This document shows positions 1-7,086 of a stretch of 64,000 bases of DNA, one piece after another; within the stretch, counting starts at the first letter, position 1, and each line of letters starts with the position of its first letter. The stretch lies in NCBI GenBank assembly GCA_965116665.1, contig OZ220709.1, forward strand, positions 2,666,001 to 2,730,000, read 5' to 3'. Origin of the DNA: Aldehydirespirator sp965116665 (GTDB taxonomy: Bacteria; Actinomycetota; Acidimicrobiia; Acidimicrobiales; Aldehydirespiratoraceae). The translations under genes and the position numbers were made by a program. Under the pieces are notes generated by a model. The model made no database searches and was not told where the DNA came from. It saw only the letters and a list, made by a program, of their open reading frames with translations.

Positions 1-1
1 G

Positions 2-109
2 TGGGACGGCGGCCTTCAGAGCGTGTCGATCACTAACGTCGGGGAGCGGGGCGGCAGCGCCGCGGCGGCCGCCGCGTTCAACGCCATCGCGAGGAGAGTC
101 CATCTGTGA
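2..109 (+). CDS. C-terminal end of an unidentified protein (5' truncated by window edge)
   Basis: An open frame enters from the left edge and gives 35 residues before TGA at 107-109. Its stop overlaps the GTG start of the next gene (GTGA), which suggests translational coupling with the methyltransferase downstream. The tail is alanine-rich and ends in a basic ARRVHL stretch. Too little remains to assign a family. Neighbouring sirohaem biosynthesis makes a sirohaem enzyme or its transporter possible, but nothing in the 35 residues shows that. Confidence 0.5.
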   Translation, partial: WDGGLQSVSITNVGERGGSAAAAAAFNAIARRVHL

Positions 110-843
110 CCGTGTACCTGGTCGGTGCGGGACCGGGCGATCCCGGCCTGATCACCGTGAAGGGAGCCAGGGTGCTGGGCCGGGCCGACGTGGTCGTGCA
201 CGACCGGCTGGTGTCCGCAGAGTTGCTCGACCTCGCCCCGCCGGGCGCCGAGGTCATCAGCGCGGCCAAGCTGCCCCGCAAACCCACGCTCACGCAGTCC
301 GAGATCAACGAGCTCCTCATTACCAAGGGGCGGGCGGGACTGACGGTCGTGCGGCTCAAGGGCGGCGACCCCTGCGTCTTCGCCCGGGGCGGAGAGGAGG
401 CGGCCGCGCTGGCCGCAGCCGGAGTGCCCTTCGAGATCGTGCCCGGCGTGACATCGGCCATCGCGGCGGCCTCCTACGCGGGAATACCGGTGACGCTGCG
501 TCACAAGGCGCTGTCGTTCACCGCGGTGACCGGCCACGAGGACTCCTCCAGCGGCCTCACCGTCGACTGGGAGGCGATCGCAAGAGTCGGCGGAACCATC
601 GCCGTCTTGATGGGAGCAGGACGCGCCGCCGCCATACGGGACCGGCTCATCGCAGCCGGCCTCGCCGGCGACACCCCGACCGCCTACGTCCACTGGGCCA
701 CCTACCCACACCAGCAGACATGGCGGGGAACTCTCAGCGACCTCGGACGCGAGACCGTCCCGTCGCCCTCGGTGATCATCATCGGCGCAGTGGCTGAACA
801 AGACCTCGAGTGGTTCTCCGATCACACCCGGCAGCGTCTGTGA
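106..843 (+). CDS. cobA: Uroporphyrinogen-III C-methyltransferase (SUMT)
   Basis: Predicted to transfer two methyl groups from SAM to uroporphyrinogen III, making precorrin-2 for sirohaem and cobalamin. The 245-residue protein has the usual single-domain SUMT length and opens with the SAM-binding loop GAGPGDPGLIT (residues 7-17). It also carries the RLKGGDPCVFARGG segment near residue 84 and VPGVTSAIAAASYAGIP near 139. The family's PLTHRG segment reads VTLRHKA here, a small deviation. The GTG start at 106 has a purine-rich GAGGAG about 9 bases upstream and overlaps the previous stop. A B12-dependent mutase is encoded at 50-52 kb, so a cobalamin role is plausible. Confidence 0.93.
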   Translation: MTVYLVGAGPGDPGLITVKGARVLGRADVVVHDRLVSAELLDLAPPGAEVISAAKLPRKPTLTQSEINELLITKGRAGLTVVRLKGGDPCVFARGGEEAAALAAAGVPFEIVPGVTSAIAAASYAGIPVTLRHKALSFTAVTGHEDSSSGLTVDWEAIARVGGTIAVLMGAGRAAAIRDRLIAAGLAGDTPTAYVHWATYPHQQTWRGTLSDLGRETVPSPSVIIIGAVAEQDLEWFSDHTRQRL

Positions 844-985
844 GACGCCGAAGGGCCCGGTTCGTTCCGGCCGAGCAGCCACTCTCGTCGATGCCCGGGG
901 GGTCGGCGGGATACTCCTGCCGTCGGGGACCTCGGACGTTGTCGACGCGCACATCGCGGCGCTCCCGGCGCGCCTGCCGGACTAG
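842..985 (+). pseudogene. Remnant of a PIN-domain (VapC-like) toxin C-terminus
   Basis: Directly after cobA one frame (codons beginning 842) reads through to TAG at 983-985 and contains ARGVGGILLPSGTSDVVDAH from about 890. This resembles the C-terminal part of VapC PIN toxins, in which an LL-x-x-x-GTSDVVDAHV stretch carries the last acidic active-site residues. There is no start codon or N-terminal half. The remnant sits next to an intact VapBC pair of different sequence, so it looks like the debris of an older toxin gene. The assignment is by eye. Confidence 0.45.
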
Positions 986-1050
986 AGCAATGCGTAGATA
1001 GCATTGCGCATATTGCGCATATCCACTATCGTGGCCCTATCGCCAAACCG
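986..1050 (+). promoter_or_regulatory. AT-richer promoter/operator stretch before the VapBC operon
   Basis: Between the toxin remnant and the antitoxin lies an A/T-rich segment with the repeated words ATGCG, TTGCGCATA and TTGCGCATATCC. TTGCGCATA occurs twice in near tandem at about 1003-1023 and is close to self-complementary (TGCGCA). Antitoxins of this type usually repress their own operon at such repeats. The operator role is inferred from position and symmetry only. Confidence 0.35.
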
Positions 1051-1056
1051 ACCAAC

Positions 1057-1320
1057 GTGTTGCTGGATCCCGCCCTGCGAGCCGCGGCCAAGCGCCGGGC
1101 CGGAGAGCGCGGCCTCAGCGTCTCCGCCTATATCCGCGAGCTGATCCGCGCCGACGACGCCGCAGCCCGCACCGCCGGAGGCGACATCACGCCACTGATC
1201 GGCATCCTCGGCACCGGGACCAAACCCACCGACATCGCCCGCCACAAACACGAGATGGTCCAGCAAGCATTCAGCGAGAACCTCGACGACAAGCAGCCAG
1301 CCCGAACCGGTCGAGGGTGA
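1057..1320 (+). CDS. VapB-type antitoxin (ribbon-helix-helix-like)
   Basis: This 87-residue protein has an N-terminal strand-helix-helix pattern (VLLDPALRAAAKRRA, then GLSVSAYIRELIRADD) typical of ribbon-helix-helix antitoxins. A low-complexity tail probably wraps the toxin. It is expected to neutralise the PIN toxin encoded immediately downstream, whose GTG overlaps its stop (GTGA). The GTG at 1057 is the only standard in-frame start. The homologous reading seems to extend upstream (AKPTN precedes it from an ATC at 1039), so the true N-terminus may be longer and use a rare start or leaderless translation. Confidence 0.72.
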   Translation: MLLDPALRAAAKRRAGERGLSVSAYIRELIRADDAAARTAGGDITPLIGILGTGTKPTDIARHKHEMVQQAFSENLDDKQPARTGRG

Positions 1321-1739
1321 GCCGCGTCTTCGTCGACACCAGCGCCTGGTACGCGCTGGCCGCTGCCGACGACGTCTCCCATCAGAGCGCCGTCCGCCTG
1401 CTTGGTGAGCACCAAGGACGACTCGCCACCACCGACCACGTACTGGTGGAGACCTGGGCGGTGGCCCGCAACCGGCGACATCGCGCCGCCGCCGACGAAC
1501 TCGTGGCCACGATCCTTGACCGCAGCGTCGCCGAAGTCCTCACCGCCACGCCCCACGACATCGTGAGCGCCCTGCGCATCGGCGAGAGGTTCGCCGACCA
1601 GGACTTCTCGATGGTCGACCGGACAAGCTGGGCCGTCATGGAGCGCTGCGACATCACCGAGGCGGTGGCCTTCGACATCGATTTCTCGGCGTACCGCTTC
1701 GGACCGGGCCTTCACCGAGCCTTCACGATCCACCGCTAG
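1317..1739 (+). CDS. VapC-type PIN-domain ribonuclease toxin
   Basis: The 140-residue protein begins with VFVDTSAWYAL, whose D7 is the first acidic residue of the PIN active site. The conserved glutamate follows in DHVLVETWAV (about residue 45), and late aspartates lie in DFSMVDRTSW and AFDIDF. PIN toxins cut RNA, commonly tRNA or rRNA, using Mg2+ held by these acids. The GTG start overlaps the antitoxin stop, the normal arrangement for a coupled toxin-antitoxin pair. The RNA target cannot be read from the sequence. Confidence 0.85.
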   Translation: MSRVFVDTSAWYALAAADDVSHQSAVRLLGEHQGRLATTDHVLVETWAVARNRRHRAAADELVATILDRSVAEVLTATPHDIVSALRIGERFADQDFSMVDRTSWAVMERCDITEAVAFDIDFSAYRFGPGLHRAFTIHR

Positions 1740-1878
1740 ACACAATCGCCACCTCTCGGCGCGCCGACGGGTGCGTCGTCCAGGTGGCTGCGGGGTCGAA
1801 GGCCGCGTCCCCGGCGGGTACCGCTATGGGGAACGGCTCAGCCGGATTGTCCGTGCTCAAGACGATGTCATGGTCCAC
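1723..1878 (-). CDS. Small ORF of uncertain status, antisense to the vapC end
   Basis: A 51-codon frame opens with GTG at 1878 and closes with TGA at 1723-1725, overlapping the 3' end of vapC on the other strand. The product begins VDHDIVLSTDNPAEP and has an ordinary composition with no recognised domain. It begins where the AbrB/luciferase chimera ends (4 shared bases), so it may be another gene fragment in the same debris. There is no clear ribosome-binding site. I would not treat it as a confirmed gene. Confidence 0.2.
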   Translation of the reverse strand: MDHDIVLSTDNPAEPFPIAVPAGDAAFDPAATWTTHPSARREVAIVSSGGS

Positions 1879-2195
1879 GAACTGATGGGGCGACGATGAT
1901 GGAGGGCACCAGGTCGATGTGTTCGGTGATCGCGGCCAGGTAGGCGAGCAGCATCAGGGGTTCATGTAGGTGGCCGGACCGGTTACGGCAGTCCACAACG
2001 TCACCGTCCTGAAAGCCCCACCGGCGACGCACGCCCTCGGGTAGACGCAAATGGCCCTTTCGGGTGACCCTCACACCCTCGAAGGCTGCCACGGCCCAGC
2101 ACCCTAGCCACCCGGCTGAATGCTCGCGGCTCGGTGAGCGCTACAGCGGTGCCTGCATCAAAGCCCGCGAAGGCGAGGAAACAACTTCCTTTAGA
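1740..2195. other. Gene-poor stretch between the two toxin-antitoxin systems
   Basis: About 450 bases without a convincing intact gene. The left half holds the small antisense frame (1723-1878) and the right half the AbrB/luciferase chimera (1868-2092). From 2093 to 2195 there is only a short inverted repeat, AGGAA-acaac-TTCCT at 2176-2190, just upstream of the palindrome at 2196. The section reads as decayed gene fragments. Confidence 0.5.
1868..2092 (-). pseudogene. Chimeric remnant: AbrB-like antitoxin head joined to a luciferase-like tail
   Basis: The 74-codon frame starts at GTG 2092. Residues 1-34 read like a SpoVT/AbrB swapped-hairpin antitoxin (VTRKGHLRLPEGVRRRWGF, then DGDVVDC). The rest (EPLMLLAYLAAITEHIDLVP) resembles an internal piece of a luciferase-like monooxygenase, where a PLxLLAALAAxTExIxLG stretch is standard. 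The two parts belong to unrelated families, which suggests that a deletion or recombination joined two broken genes. No partner toxin lies beside it. Whether it is expressed is unknown. Confidence 0.45.
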
Positions 2196-2211
2196 CGTAT
2201 AGTTGTATACG
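2196..2211. promoter_or_regulatory. Perfect palindrome, probable operator of the MNT-HEPN operon
   Basis: CGTATA-gttg-TATACG is a perfect 6+6 bp inverted repeat ending 4 bases before the ATG at 2216. It is A/T-rich in GC-rich surroundings and leaves no room for a Shine-Dalgarno sequence. The mRNA is therefore probably leaderless or nearly so, with the palindrome inside the core promoter. The first gene product carries an N-terminal winged-helix segment, so autorepression here is a reasonable inference. Confidence 0.55.
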
Positions 2212-2215
2212 GTTT

Positions 2216-2854
2216 ATGAAAGTTTCGGCACCGTCGCTCGCACCGATCCTGCGCTCGGATGCGCAGGGCCGCATCCTGGCGCGGGTGCTCGCCGATCCGG
2301 AGAAGCGCTACAGCTTGTCGGACTTGGTCACCTGGTCGAAGACCTCCATGCCCACGGTCACACGCGAGGTCCGGCGAGCCGAGGAGGCTGGCATGGTCGT
2401 CACCGAGAAGGTCGGCCCCATCCGGTTCGTGCGCGCCGGGGTCGAGCATCCTCTGTATGACTCCGTGCGCCGGATCATCCTTGCCACCTACGGCCCGCCG
2501 ATCGTGGTGGCTGAGGAGTTCGCAGACATCGAGGGCGCTGATGCCGTCCTGCTGTTCGGCTCATGGGCCGCACGATATGCCGGCGAGCCCGGCCGAGCAC
2601 CCAACGACGTTGACGTGCTCGTGGTCGGCAGCGCCCACCGCGATGTCGTGGACGAGGCCGCGGAGCGAGTCGAGCGACGGATCGGCATGCCGGTGCAGGC
2701 CACCGTGCGGACTCGCTCGCAGTGGGAATCCGGCCGAGAGAGTTTCATCCTCGAGATCAAGTCGCGAACGATGGTGCCAGTCCTCGCGGACGCCCAGCAG
2801 CCATCGGCCCCCGAACTTTATGTGCTTGAGTCTGGAGGAGGCGAAGCCCGGTGA
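2216..2854 (+). CDS. Winged-helix plus nucleotidyltransferase (MNT) antitoxin
   Basis: A 212-residue two-part protein. Residues 15-75 form a winged-helix DNA-binding module of ArsR/MarR type, with helix-turn-helix YSLSDLVTWSKTSMPTVTRE. Residues 105-200 form a minimal nucleotidyltransferase: LLFGSWAARY with G115-S116, then D131-V-D133 as the metal-binding pair, spaced GSx14DxD. In HEPN-MNT systems the MNT protein adds AMP to the HEPN RNase and silences it, and the winged helix probably represses the operon through the palindrome at the start codon. The stop overlaps the next gene's GTG. Confidence 0.82.
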   Translation: MKVSAPSLAPILRSDAQGRILARVLADPEKRYSLSDLVTWSKTSMPTVTREVRRAEEAGMVVTEKVGPIRFVRAGVEHPLYDSVRRIILATYGPPIVVAEEFADIEGADAVLLFGSWAARYAGEPGRAPNDVDVLVVGSAHRDVVDEAAERVERRIGMPVQATVRTRSQWESGRESFILEIKSRTMVPVLADAQQPSAPELYVLESGGGEAR

Positions 2855-3327
2855 GCTGGGCGCGCGGACGCGCCGAAGTGCAACAGCTGATCACTGACGG
2901 TGAGCTCGAACGGGTGAGGCCCTCTGTCGAGGTGGCGGCCCGCCTGCTTGCAGATGCCGGCGCGCACATCAGGCTCGCTTCCAAAGGCCTCCAAGAGGAT
3001 CCCGCCGGCGCACTTCAGCTCTGCTACGACGCCGCCCGCAAGGCGGCCACCGCTCGGCTCGCGGCACAGGGGCTGCGAGCCACGACCCGAGGGGGCCACA
3101 TCGCTGTGATCGACGCCGTGCGCGTCCAGTTCAACGATGAGGGCGGGATGGCGATATTCGGGCGTCTGCACGCTCTGCGTCGACGCCGCAACCGTGCCGA
3201 GTATCCCGACGATGAATCGCCGGGCGTCAACGAAGACGACGCCCGCAGGGCGCTCGACACCGCCCGGGCTGCACTCCAGGCCGCCGAGCAACTCCTAGGC
3301 AGCGGGCGTCTGGGCATCTTCGGCTAA
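2851..3327 (+). CDS. HEPN-domain toxin partner
   Basis: The 158-residue, all-helical protein follows the MNT gene with a 4-base GTGA overlap. Residues 54-119 have the HEPN pattern: a helix with LCYDAARKAATARLAAQG, then the conserved R-rich block RRRRNRAEYP (110-119). This is the HEPN variant with RN-x-AEY instead of a plain R-x4-H. HEPN toxins are metal-independent RNases. The MNT-HEPN order and overlap strongly suggest a toxin-antitoxin or phage-defence pair. No catalytic histidine is obvious, so activity may differ from classic HEPN RNases. Confidence 0.78.
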   Translation: MSWARGRAEVQQLITDGELERVRPSVEVAARLLADAGAHIRLASKGLQEDPAGALQLCYDAARKAATARLAAQGLRATTRGGHIAVIDAVRVQFNDEGGMAIFGRLHALRRRRNRAEYPDDESPGVNEDDARRALDTARAALQAAEQLLGSGRLGIFG

Positions 3328-3339
3328 GACTCGAGATCA

Positions 3340-3546
3340 TCAAGGGTCAGCCAGTCCCCATGGCCGTAGCTCGCTCCACCAAGCGGCCTCGTCGACCGGA
3401 CGCGCCCCACACGCCTCAAACGCCGCCGAAACGCGCCTCCCTGCCGTCGCGAGCGGCACGCCGTCCCCGCCACTCAACGGCCACACCCCGTTGAACCTCC
3501 CGGCGACAGCCAGCCGAAGCGGCCCTGTGTTGCCGCCCGGAGACAC
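3340..3546 (-). CDS. Possible gene fragment, unknown family
   Basis: A 68-codon frame (GTG 3546 to the stop at 3340) has coding-like composition: GPLRLAVAGRFNGVWPL, then a short linker, then EACGARPVDEAAWWSELRPW. It has well-spaced tryptophans and charged residues unlike the neighbouring repeat DNA. Upstream, the frame runs into the GTTCC cassette, so only a C-terminal piece remains. I do not recognise the family. Confidence 0.3.
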   Translation of the reverse strand: MSPGGNTGPLRLAVAGRFNGVWPLSGGDGVPLATAGRRVSAAFEACGARPVDEAAWWSELRPWGLADP

Positions 3547-3704
3547 TGATGCGTCGATAACTGGTTGAGTTGCTGGCGATTCAGAGGATGCGTTCCTGGC
3601 TGCCGCGTGCCGGGTTTCGTGATCCGGTGTCGGGGCTGTGACCGGAGGCGTCGACAGTGGTCGGCTCGACTGTTGGCGGGTGCGTTCGTGAGCGTTCGCA
3701 ATGG

Positions 3705-3746
3705 GCGTTCGTGGGGTGGTTTGGCCGCCACACGTGTGCACTAAAG
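3705..3746 (-). repeat. Conserved core of the GTTCC cassette, left copy
   Basis: This segment is about 90% identical by eye to the reverse complement of 7366-7408. Shared words are GCGTTCGTGGGGTGGT, TGGCCGCCACACG and TGCACTA. The two copies are inverted relative to each other and bracket the channel gene and the insertion sequence. Flanking GTTCC/GAACG repeats are also shared, so this is a dispersed repeat family and not a chance match. Confidence 0.7.
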
Positions 3747-3821
3747 AGCCCGCCCAAGCCGAAGGGGGGCGCACCCGCCGCGAATGACGGGCCGCGGCGC
3801 CTCAGTCTGGTGCCGTCGGGG

Positions 3822-3851
3822 GCCGAGGAACGCACTGGAACGCAGAGGAAC
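3822..3851 (-). repeat. Three-unit 10-bp GTTCC array
   Basis: Read on the minus strand, three consecutive decamers start with GTTCC: GTTCCTCTGC, GTTCCAGTGC and GTTCCTCGGC. The 10-bp period matches one DNA helical turn, which would place GTTCC on one face of the DNA. Similar arrays lie at 7241-7290 and 7628-7657. Confidence 0.7.
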
Positions 3852-3883
3852 GCTGTTGCGGCGACGGTGTATTTCGATATGTG

Positions 3884-4660
3884 TCAGATTGGGGTTTGCT
3901 CCGTCCCAGCGGTCAACTGTCTTAGTTCGTCAATGGCAGCTTGTAGCTGTTCAAGTCGGTCACTGATGTCCTGCTCCGGCTGTCGTTGCTTTGTTGTCGC
4001 GGCTGCGACATTCGCGGTCACGACCCCGAACGCGGCTATCCCGGTGACCATGAGCACCGCGGCGATGAGGCGGCCCTCCGTTGTCGCCGGGGCGATGTCG
4101 CCGTAGCCGACGGTGGTGACGGTAGTGATGGCCCACCATGCGGCGTCTCCGTAGTGGTCGATGGCGCTGTTGCTGTCTTCCTCGACCAGCCACACTCCGG
4201 CTGAACCGGCTGCGAGGATTACCGGTATCACCACTATCAGTGCGCGCCCAGCGAGGCCTCCCCACAGGCGAAGAGCCGTTTGCCAGATGCTGGTGGCGTA
4301 GACGGTCACGCGGGCTGCCCGCAGGACGCGTAGCGCTCTCGCTGAGCGCAGAATCCGTAGAGGCCGGAGGTAGGGCAGCACGGACAGAACGACGATGCCG
4401 ACGTCGTACCAGTGCGAAGCTAGGTACTGCCGCCGGCTGCCGCGGGCGAACCAGACCCGGACGGCTAGGTCAACGGCGAACAGTCCCCATATTGCCCAGT
4501 TGGCAACTATCGCCGCCAGCGCCACTGCCCCCTGTGTGGTGTCTTCCAGCACGACAAGTGGAACGCTGGCCAGCGCGAGAACCAGCAAGGGAACATCGGC
4601 GGCCTGCTCCCAACGGGCTATCGCACTAGGCGCGCTTCGATTGGGGTTATCCGCGGTCAT
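3884..4660 (-). CDS. Voltage-gated-type potassium channel (6-TM, KvAP-like)
   Basis: The 258-residue inner-membrane protein has a voltage-sensor-like half: helices at about 23-40, 47-70 and 84-97, then an S4-like arginine ladder RPLRILRSARALRVLRAARV (99-118). The pore half has a helix at 138-158, a pore helix and the selectivity filter TVGYGD (183-188), and a final helix at 197-220. A short coiled-coil tail (225-250) may drive tetramer assembly. It should conduct K+ across the membrane. AGGAGA lies just upstream of the ATG. It sits between the left GTTCC cassette and the IS element, isolated from other transport genes. Confidence 0.9.
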   Translation of the reverse strand: MTADNPNRSAPSAIARWEQAADVPLLVLALASVPLVVLEDTTQGAVALAAIVANWAIWGLFAVDLAVRVWFARGSRRQYLASHWYDVGIVVLSVLPYLRPLRILRSARALRVLRAARVTVYATSIWQTALRLWGGLAGRALIVVIPVILAAGSAGVWLVEEDSNSAIDHYGDAAWWAITTVTTVGYGDIAPATTEGRLIAAVLMVTGIAAFGVVTANVAAATTKQRQPEQDISDRLEQLQAAIDELRQLTAGTEQTPI

Positions 4661-4791
4661 GGCTTGTCTCCTTCGGTGGACTTGCTCTCATCTAGCAGCG
4701 ACGGGCAGCGTGGGTGCCAAGTCCGCCCCGAAACGGGGGAAGCAGCAGGCCCCTGCTCCCTGCTGGAGCGTTCGGCGGACGAACCGGAGTC
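4661..4791. promoter_or_regulatory. Upstream region of the potassium channel gene, cut by the IS element
   Basis: The gap between the channel start and the IS target site contains the channel ribosome-binding site (GGAGACAAGCC before ATG on the minus strand) and GC-rich repeats GCAGCAGG/CCTGCTCC. The insertion lies about 135 bases from the channel start, so it may have separated the gene from upstream regulatory DNA or brought in new promoters. Confidence 0.35.
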
Positions 4792-4796
4792 AGCCC
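4792..4796. repeat. Target site duplication, left (AGCCC)
   Basis: AGCCC directly precedes the TGTG terminus of the IS element and is repeated directly after the other terminus at 7134-7138. A 5-bp duplication is within the 4-8 bp range known for IS21-family insertions. Confidence 0.75.
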
Positions 4797-4843
4797 TGTG
4801 AGCGCTAGCTGAATCTCGCGTTATGCGCTAACTGAAATTCGCG
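4797..4843 (+). repeat. Left terminal inverted repeats of the IS element (two units)
   Basis: The outer unit runs from TGTGAGCGCTAG to CTCGCG (24 bp). The inner unit runs from TTATGCGCTAAC to TTCGCG (23 bp). Both share GCGCTA and the terminal CGCG with the inverted units at the right end. Confidence 0.85.
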
Positions 4844-4951
4844 TTGGCGTCGGGGGTCTTCTGGCCCGGCATCAGCATCCACCAACTGCGGGGGTGGCTC
4901 CCCCAGCGTGTCGAGCGACCAAGCCACGACAGCGCTGGAGGAGCCGGCCCC

Positions 4952-6268
4952 ATGATGAACCAGGAGACCTACGTGAAGCTAGAGGACCTGCACAAGCAGG
5001 GTTGGACGATCAAGGAGATCGCCGCGGAGACCGGGTATCACCCGGCCACGATCTCGAAGTGGCTCAAGTGCGGGCCGCCTGTGAGACGGGCGGTGAGCGA
5101 CGAAGCGAAGGTGATGACGGCCCGTTGGGCAGAGCGGATCGAGGCGCTGGTGAGGGCGTATCCGCGGCTTTTGGGTGTCAGCGTGTGGCGCTGTCTGCGG
5201 GCCGAGGGCTTCGAGGGGTGTTATTCGACGGTGACTGGGGAGCTGCGCCGGATCCGGGGCCCGAGGTTCACAGCGGCGGATCGGGTGTCGGTGCCGATTC
5301 ACACCGATCCCGGCGAGGAGGCCCAGTTCGACTTCTGCAACCTCGACGCAGTCGCTCGACGCTGGGGCTGGCGCGGCCCGCTGCGCTGTTTCGGGATGAT
5401 CTTGTGCTGGAGCCGGCACCGGGTGTGGTGGTTCTGTGGCAGCGAGGACCGCAACAGCACCTTCGAGGGCATGGTGCGGTTCTTTGAGGCCGTCGGCGGC
5501 GCCCCGGCGGTGTGCCGCACCGACCGGATGGGCGCGCTGGGAACCTCTCAGGGATCTCGGTTCGTGCTGTGTCCCGCGGCGGTTGAGTTCGCGGCCCATC
5601 ACAGCACAAGGATCGCCGCGTGCCGCGCCGGCGACGCCAAGCGCAAGGGCAAAGTCGAGCGGCCGTTTCGGCAGTTGCGTGAGACGCTCATTCCCGAGAT
5701 CGAAGCCGAGGGCGTGCCGGAGTCGCTCGACGAGCTCAACCGGCGCGCCGAGCTGTGGCTGGCCGCGCATGTGCATGCTGTGGCCTCGCGCAGCACCGGC
5801 GCCCGCCCCTGTGAGCGTCTCATCGTTGAGCGGCCGTTCCTGTCGCCTCTGCCGGCGGGCCGCTTCGACACCGACTACGTCCAAGTGCGCCGTGTGCACA
5901 ACATCTTGCCGTTCGTGAGCGTCGACGGCGTGCGCTACTCGGTGCCGCCTGAGACCCTCGGACAGCTCACAGAGGTCCGCCGTCGGGTGGGATCTGAGCG
6001 TTTGGAGGTGCGTTGGGCCGGGCGGCTCGTCGCGGTCCACACTGTCGCCGCGGGCCGCGGCGACGACGTGTGGGACCCCATCCACCGCCAGGCCGCCGAG
6101 ACCGCGGCCCTCGCCGGGCGCCCGCGGCGGCCGCGGCTGCGCCTCGCTGCTGCGAACCCCGAACCCGAACCCGGCCTCATCGACGTCGGCGACGGCTTCG
6201 ACGTCGACCCCGTGGACCTGTCACAGCGCTACCCGCTGACCACCGCCGACGGCGAGGCCCAGCGATGA
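4952..6268 (+). CDS. istA: IS21-family transposase IstA
   Basis: The 438-residue DDE transposase cuts and joins IS ends. An N-terminal helix-turn-helix (WTIKEIAAETGYHPATISKW, about residues 13-32) binds the terminal repeats. The catalytic triad is D127 in AQFDF, D191 in RTDRMG and E236 in GKVERPF. A C-terminal domain of about 130 residues follows. The start is set at ATG 4952 because GGAGGA lies at 4937-4942, 9 bases upstream. A longer in-frame opening from 4844 would run back to the terminal repeats. The stop overlaps istB (ATGA). Confidence 0.93.
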   Translation: MMNQETYVKLEDLHKQGWTIKEIAAETGYHPATISKWLKCGPPVRRAVSDEAKVMTARWAERIEALVRAYPRLLGVSVWRCLRAEGFEGCYSTVTGELRRIRGPRFTAADRVSVPIHTDPGEEAQFDFCNLDAVARRWGWRGPLRCFGMILCWSRHRVWWFCGSEDRNSTFEGMVRFFEAVGGAPAVCRTDRMGALGTSQGSRFVLCPAAVEFAAHHSTRIAACRAGDAKRKGKVERPFRQLRETLIPEIEAEGVPESLDELNRRAELWLAAHVHAVASRSTGARPCERLIVERPFLSPLPAGRFDTDYVQVRRVHNILPFVSVDGVRYSVPPETLGQLTEVRRRVGSERLEVRWAGRLVAVHTVAAGRGDDVWDPIHRQAAETAALAGRPRRPRLRLAAANPEPEPGLIDVGDGFDVDPVDLSQRYPLTTADGEAQR

Positions 6269-7053
6269 GCGGCCTCTATGAGCAGATCAAAGACGACCTC
6301 GGCTACCTGCGCCTCGACGCCGCGGCCGGATGTTTCGCCGCCCTCGCCGAGCAGGCCCACACAGACGGCTGGACCCACATCGAGTTCCTCGCCCGGCTCA
6401 TCGACACCCAAGCCACAGCCGACCGCGACCGCCGCCTCACAGCCCGGATGCGCTACGCGAGGTTCCCGTTCCATCGACGCATCGAGGACTTCGACTTCGA
6501 GTTCCAGCCCACAGTGGACCCCAAACTCGTCGCCGACCTCGCCACCTTGAGATTCATCGACGAGCACCGGCCCATCATCTTCTTGGGCCAGCCCGGCTGC
6601 GGCAAGACCCACCTCGCCGTCGCGCTCGCGATCTGTGCCGTCGAAGCCGGCTACCGCGGCTACTTCACCACCGCCGACGCCATGGTCAAGACCCTGCTGC
6701 GCGCCGACCACGACGGCACCGCCTCCACCAAGATCAAGACCTACACATCGCCCACCGTGTTGGTGATCGACGACGTCGGGCTCATCCCCCTCAAGACACC
6801 CGACGCCTCGGCATGGTTCTTCGAGGTCGTCAACACCCGCTACAACCGCGGCAGCCCCACCATCGTCACCACCAACCGAGGCCTGCCAGAGTGGGGCAGC
6901 GCCTTCGGCGACACCGTCGTCGCAGCAGCCATCCTGGACCGGCTCATGCACAACGCCGTCGTGTTCAACATCCGCGGCCCCAGCTGGCGCCTCCGCGACC
7001 ACACCGGCCTCGAGATCGCCACCACCGAACCCGCCCAACGCAGAACCCGCTAA
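6265..7053 (+). CDS. istB: IS21-family transposition helper ATPase IstB
   Basis: The 262-residue AAA+ protein of the DnaC/IstB family assembles on DNA and recruits IstA to the target. The Walker A motif is GQPGCGKTH at residues 108-116 and Walker B is VLVIDDVG at 165-172. A sensor-1-like asparagine lies in IVTTNRGLPEWG near 200. The N-terminal 60 residues are the helical IstA-interaction part (YEQIKDDLGYLRL). Length is normal for the family, and the gene is coupled to istA by an ATGA overlap. Codon use matches the host-like GC content of its surroundings. Confidence 0.94.
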   Translation: MSGLYEQIKDDLGYLRLDAAAGCFAALAEQAHTDGWTHIEFLARLIDTQATADRDRRLTARMRYARFPFHRRIEDFDFEFQPTVDPKLVADLATLRFIDEHRPIIFLGQPGCGKTHLAVALAICAVEAGYRGYFTTADAMVKTLLRADHDGTASTKIKTYTSPTVLVIDDVGLIPLKTPDASAWFFEVVNTRYNRGSPTIVTTNRGLPEWGSAFGDTVVAAAILDRLMHNAVVFNIRGPSWRLRDHTGLEIATTEPAQRRTR

Positions 7054-7086
7054 CCTCACCAGCGCCGACCGGAACCCTCGCCACGA

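Larger units (their letters stand above)
3547..3883. other. Repeat-bearing intergenic stretch (left copy of the GTTCC cassette)
   Basis: No gene is seen here. The stretch contains, on the minus strand, a 3-unit 10-bp GTTCC array (3851 to 3822), a spacer of about 80 bp, a conserved core (3746 to 3705) and a GAACG-rich zone (about 3704 to 3680). The same order of elements occurs on the plus strand at 7241-7430. The potassium channel gene ends just to the right. Confidence 0.55.

Noticed and set aside
4844..4951. Longer istA start at 4844
   Set aside because: The extra residues are encoded directly after the inner left terminal repeat. GGAGGA at 4937-4942 and the family's N-terminal length support ATG 4952.
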